In this document: positions 50,077-53,127 of the stretch, in pieces | How positions within the stretch are numbered: the stretch's first letter is position 1 | How the letters are laid out: each line of letters starts with the position of its first letter | Origin: Acidimicrobiia bacterium | Lineage (GTDB): Bacteria > Actinomycetota > Acidimicrobiia > Acidimicrobiales > Ilumatobacteraceae | NCBI GenBank assembly: GCA_009923785.1 | Contig: RFSV01000005.1 | Span: forward strand, 1 to 53,127 | Reading direction: 5' to 3' | Length of the DNA: 53,127 nt | Position numbers and translations under genes: made by a program | The notes under the pieces: model-generated | Seen by the model: only the letters and a program-made list of their open reading frames with translations | Databases searched by the model: none | Told to the model about the DNA's origin: nothing

Positions 50077-50568
50077 TCAGAAATCGCGGACGCCCCGGTC
50101 GATGACCGGCTCCTTGTCGCTCCACGGAAAGTTGATCCAGAGCGACGTCTTCTTCCAGGCGTAATCGGCTTGCACGACCGAGTGCGGCTTTTCGTACAGG
50201 ACCGCTGTCCGAACTTCACCCACCTTGCCGTCACAGAAGTCGTGCACGCTCCGCAACGTGTGCCCGGTGTCGGCGACATCGTCGGCGATGAGAATCCGCG
50301 CATCGGCCAAATCGACGAAATCGGGGGCCGGAGGGAGAATCCGCGGTACTTCGAGACGTTCGTCGACGCCCGTATAGAACTCGACGTTCATCGTGTACAC
50401 GTTCTTCACGGCCAGCGCGTACCCGAGGGCACCACCGATCAAAAGCCCGCCACGAGCGATCGACAGAATCATGTCGGGTTCGTAGCCGTCGTCAGCCACC
50501 GCTTGGGCAAGCGCTCTGGACGCGACTCCGAAGATCTCCCACGACATGATCTCACGCTCGTCGGACAC
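50077..50568 (-). CDS. Phosphoribosyltransferase
   Basis: A 163-residue type I phosphoribosyltransferase. MILSIARGGLLIGGALGYALAV and the PRPP-binding ARILIADDVADTGHTL motif are clear, with a flexible loop between. The C-terminal AWKKTSLWINFPWSD resembles xanthine/guanine phosphoribosyltransferases that salvage purines, but the base cannot be named. I choose the GTG at 50568 (MSDERE) because GAGG lies 7 bases upstream; a GTG at 50574 has the SD too close. It converges with the CrtI-like gene, 3 bases apart. Confidence 0.85.
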   Translation of the reverse strand: MSDEREIMSWEIFGVASRALAQAVADDGYEPDMILSIARGGLLIGGALGYALAVKNVYTMNVEFYTGVDERLEVPRILPPAPDFVDLADARILIADDVADTGHTLRSVHDFCDGKVGEVRTAVLYEKPHSVVQADYAWKKTSLWINFPWSDKEPVIDRGVRDF

Positions 50569-50662
50569 GCCCACACCTCACTTCGTCGACCTACTGGCCA
50601 ATGTAGACCCCATCGCCTCATCGGACGAAAAAACGTACGAGAAGTCAACAAAGGGCCGATGT

Positions 50663-51475
50663 TCAGACGACCGTGGTGCCCTTCAAAGTCTTCTCCGCCA
50701 GGGGAAGCTGCGGGTTCATGTCGACCAGTTCGTCCAGCATGATCCGGGCCACCACGAGGTCGCGCACCCACTTGTTGTCGGCCGGCACCACGTACCACGG
50801 AGCGTGTGGGCGCGACGTCTCACGAAGTACGTCGGCGTAGGCCTCCTCGTACAGCGGCCAGATCTCACGGTCGGACAAATCGCTCGGATCGTGCTTCCAA
50901 CTGCTCTCCGGATTGTCGATCCGCTTCTGAAGACGTTGCCGCTGAACCTCGTGCGACACGTTCAGGTAGAACTTCAGGACCCGAGTGCCCTCATCGGCGA
51001 GGAGCTGTTCGAAGTCGCGAACATGGCGATAGCGGCGGCGCCATACGTCCTCGGCGACGAGACCCTTCACGCGCGGCACGAGGATGTCCTCGTAGTGACT
51101 CCGATTCCACACCCCTACCTGACCTCGGGCCGGAACCGCCTTGTGGCACCGCCACAAGTAATCGTGGTCCTTTTCGACACCGGCCGGCACCTTGAAGCTC
51201 ACCACCCGCACTCCGGCCGGGTTGAGTCCGGTCATGACGTGGCGGACCAGGCCATCTTTGCCCGATGCGTCACGACCCTGCAGGACGACCAGCAGACTCT
51301 GGGTCGCTTCGGCCATGAGTCGACGCTGAATGAAGGCCATCTCGCCGATGACCTTGTTCAGTTCACCCTTGGCGGCGTCCTTGTTCCAACCGAATGTCTC
51401 GTCTGAGGGCCATTGGTCGAGATCGACCGGGCGCGAACTGCGGACCAGCAATTGGCGACGAAGACGTTCGGTCAC
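50663..51475 (-). CDS. Polyphosphate kinase 2 (PPK2 family)
   Basis: A 270-residue PPK2-family kinase that transfers phosphate between polyphosphate and nucleoside mono- or diphosphates. Walker A is GRDASGKD (67-74); the family Walker-B/lid motifs RSHYEDILVPRV and NVSHEVQRQRLQKRI are present, and KHDPSDLSDREIWPLYEEAYADVL matches the single-domain class. Which direction or nucleotide it prefers cannot be read. TAAGTT ends 6 bases before the GTG at 51475 and overlaps the end of the DUF5522 gene upstream. Confidence 0.93.
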   Translation of the reverse strand: MTERLRRQLLVRSSRPVDLDQWPSDETFGWNKDAAKGELNKVIGEMAFIQRRLMAEATQSLLVVLQGRDASGKDGLVRHVMTGLNPAGVRVVSFKVPAGVEKDHDYLWRCHKAVPARGQVGVWNRSHYEDILVPRVKGLVAEDVWRRRYRHVRDFEQLLADEGTRVLKFYLNVSHEVQRQRLQKRIDNPESSWKHDPSDLSDREIWPLYEEAYADVLRETSRPHAPWYVVPADNKWVRDLVVARIMLDELVDMNPQLPLAEKTLKGTTVV

Positions 51476-51481
51476 AGAGTC

Positions 51482-51487
51482 AACTTA
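51482..51487 (-). promoter_or_regulatory. -10 element, leaderless start of ppk2
   Basis: TAAGTT, then 6 bases, then the GTG at 51475; it overlaps the DUF5522 gene's stop codon. Confidence 0.6.
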
Positions 51488-51784
51488 GTGGGAGCGCCTG
51501 ACCGAGTTCTCGTACGGACAGTGCCGACATCCGCTCTCGCAGCAATAGTTGCGATCAGCGAGAAAACGGGCGGTGAACACCGAGAGCCCCGAGACCGGAT
51601 CTCGATAGGCCGCCGATCCGGCCAGCACTGCCTCGTCGTGCGCTCGCTCGACGTCCGCCCGATGTCGTTCCGACGGAGGGAGACGACCGGGGAGCGCTGT
51701 TGTGAGACCGTCAGGTCGCAGGCGCCAGGCTCCAGACACCTCTCCATAGTGGGGATCCGACGGACCGCTTGCCAATTCGGGCAT
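51485..51784 (-). CDS. DUF5522-type Cys-rich small protein
   Basis: About 99 residues. The C-terminal segment with DPVSGLSVFTARFLADRNYCCESGCRHCPY is the DUF5522 signature (FTAxYLxxRGxCCxSGCRHCPY), with four close cysteines likely binding metal. No function is known to me. The start is uncertain: I use the ATG at 51784, but GTG codons further upstream (for example 51805) are in frame and no SD or -10 decides. The gene is upstream of ppk2 and divergent from the ABC lipoprotein gene. Confidence 0.72.
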   Translation of the reverse strand: MPELASGPSDPHYGEVSGAWRLRPDGLTTALPGRLPPSERHRADVERAHDEAVLAGSAAYRDPVSGLSVFTARFLADRNYCCESGCRHCPYENSVRRSH

Positions 51785-51941
51785 CTGTCGAGTTCGGCGG
51801 GACACCTTGACCGGACGTCCCAGCGCACTAGTGTGACGGCTGTCTACCGGCGATGGGGGTCGCTCGAATTTCACGGCCCCGACCGTCGTCGGACGTAGCG
51901 GTGTTCGAAATCCGGGCACCTTGTGAAATAGGGGGGAAACA

Positions 51942-53127
51942 GTGACTTCTTCGATTCGCACCAGGCGTCGCCCTGGTGTTCTGATCGGCGCTGTCGCCAT
52001 CGCCTTCGGCCTGGTGGCCGCGGCGTGTGGCGGCGACGACGGTGGCAGTTCGTCGGGCGGCAACGAAACGACCGCTGCGCGCCGGCTGAAACAACGGCCC
52101 CGGCGCCGGCCACGCAGCCACCGGCCGATGACGACACACCCGTTCCGGGCGGAAAGATGGTGTTCGGCCTCGAAGCCGATACCTCCTCACCGTGGACGCC
52201 GTCGGCAATGGTGTGCGCGATCTCGTGCCACATGGTCGCGCGAACCGTGTACGACACACTCATGATTCCCGGCGCTGACAATGTGCCGCATCCGTATCTC
52301 GCCGAGTCGGTGACGCCGAACGACGACTACACGGTATGGCGGATCACCGCCCGCTCAGGCGTGAAGTTCCACGACGGCACCGATTTCGACGGAGCTGCCA
52401 TCGTGGACAACATCACCCGTCACCGATCGGCCCTTCTCACGGGCACCGCACTGCTCGACTTGGTGTCGATCGAACTCGACCCAGCAGACCCCATGACGGC
52501 CGTGGCCACCACCAACAAGCCGTGGGCCACGTTCCCGTGGTACCTCACTGGCCAGATCGGCTACATGGCGTCGCCCACCTGGCTGGCCGCCGTCGACGGC
52601 GATGCCGCCCTGGCGGCCAAGCCCGTCGGCACCGGGCCGTTCGTGTTCGACGACTACAAGCCGAACGAGTTCTACAGAGGCGTCAAGAACGCTGACTATT
52701 GGAACCAGCCGTATCCCTACCTCGACGAGGTCGAGTTCATCCCGATCGCCGACGGTCTGAAGCGTCGTGACGCCCTGAAGGCCGGTGACATCGATGCCCT
52801 TCACATCAACAACGGTGAAGTCATCACCGAGTTCCGTGACTCTGGAGAATTCAACACCATCGAGGTCACGAAGAACGGCGAAACGACCTACTCGTTGCTG
52901 CATGTCACCAAGGAAGGTTCGGCCGTCGCCGATCGTCGCGTACGTTGCGCATTAGCCAACGCCTCCGACTCGGCAACCACCAACGAAGTGGTCAGCTTCG
53001 GCGTCTACCAGTTGGCGAGTGGACCGTTCTCCCCGAGTCAGGTCGGTTATCTCGAGGACACCGGTTACCCGATGGTCCAAGACATGGCCAAGGCCCAGGA
53101 ACTCATCGCCGAGTACAAGGCCGAGAA
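51942..53127 (+). pseudogene. ABC transporter family 5 substrate-binding lipoprotein, frameshifted and cut by the window
   Basis: The reading frame starts at the GTG at 51942 (GGGGGG 5 bases upstream) with a lipoprotein signal: basic RTRRRPG, hydrophobic VLIGAVAIAFGLVAA, then AACGGDDGG. Near 52076-52085 (ACC GCT GCG CGC) the frame is lost. From 52079 the frame one base back reads AETTAPAPATQPP, then VPGGKMVFGLEADTSSPWTPSA and a normal SBP_bac_5 body (TVWRITARSGVKFHDGTDFDG, VGTGPFVFDDYKPNEFY) open to the right edge. A single missing base would explain it. It could be a sequencing or assembly error rather than a true pseudogene. The solute (oligopeptide-type) is unknown. Confidence 0.8.

Noticed and set aside
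48090-50105. A 671-codon Arg-rich open frame on the plus strand
   Set aside because: It is a shadow of the CrtI-like gene in another frame and antisense to the LLM gene; its composition is Arg/Ser-rich and unlike a protein.
1-53127. Mobile elements, prophage or CRISPR
   Set aside because: No transposase, integrase, terminal repeats or spaced direct repeats were seen; the Holin-X-like gene is a housekeeping membrane family, not a phage holin.

Overview
The window reads as chromosome from a moderately high-GC actinobacterium, most likely of the class Acidimicrobiia. The evidence is a WhiB regulator, a complete Pup-proteasome locus, HelY next to tatC/tatA, a DUF4193-type acidic zinc-ribbon protein, an SCO6745/SalK-like protein, and very heavy use of GTG starts and TCGA/GTC-rich codons. 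It is densely coding: no gene-free stretch exceeds about 160 bases. No insertion sequence, prophage, integron or CRISPR array is visible.

Layout. 1-12 kb holds mixed metabolic and housekeeping genes: the 5' part of gcvP, an SCO6745-family protein, a hotdog thioesterase, an FKBP, a small zinc protein, threonine aldolase, WhiB, an APH-like kinase, ribokinase, prmA with a gamma-carbonic anhydrase, a lineage-type Arg-rich protein, a crotonase, and a GNAT/DUF4193 pair. 12-15 kb holds a double-length ThyX-like protein. 13.8-19.4 kb (minus) is an overlapping operon tatA/B-tatC-helY-lipid-kinase-like-M20 hydrolase. 20-27 kb (minus) is the Pup-proteasome locus: mpa(arc)-dop-pup-prcB-prcA, then pafA-lepB behind its own promoter. 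27-38 kb (minus) is a long co-directional run: DUF512 radical-SAM protein, der, zinc ribbon, tRNA-Pro(GGG), ADP-forming acyl-CoA ligase, dacB, LON-domain protein, small membrane proteins, ttuB, ttuA, trmI. 38-53 kb holds ispH, an acyl-CoA dehydrogenase, an AMP-ligase, ALDH, GDPD, a P450 with an LLM flavin oxidoreductase, a CrtI-like oxidoreductase, a phosphoribosyltransferase, PPK2, a DUF5522 protein and a frameshifted ABC substrate-binding lipoprotein cut by the right edge.

Three things stand out. (1) At most transcription-unit starts a TANNNT -10 element ends exactly 6 (sometimes 7-8) bases before the ATG/GTG, so leaderless transcription seems to be the default here; Shine-Dalgarno sites appear mainly inside operons and at a minority of first genes. 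(2) trmI, ttuA and ttuB lie together. This is the known thermophile toolkit for 2-thioribothymidine at tRNA position 54, with its ubiquitin-like sulfur carrier TtuB (ending GG), and it sits next to a Pup-proteasome whose Pup already ends in GGE. (3) The ThyX-like protein is an internal duplication in which the two halves of the ThyX signature are divided between the two domains.

Starts were chosen from the -10-to-start rule, from SD sites, or from 4-base stop/start overlaps (ATGA/GTGA), which are very frequent. All functional calls rest on reading the translated sequence and recalled family motifs; no database search was run.
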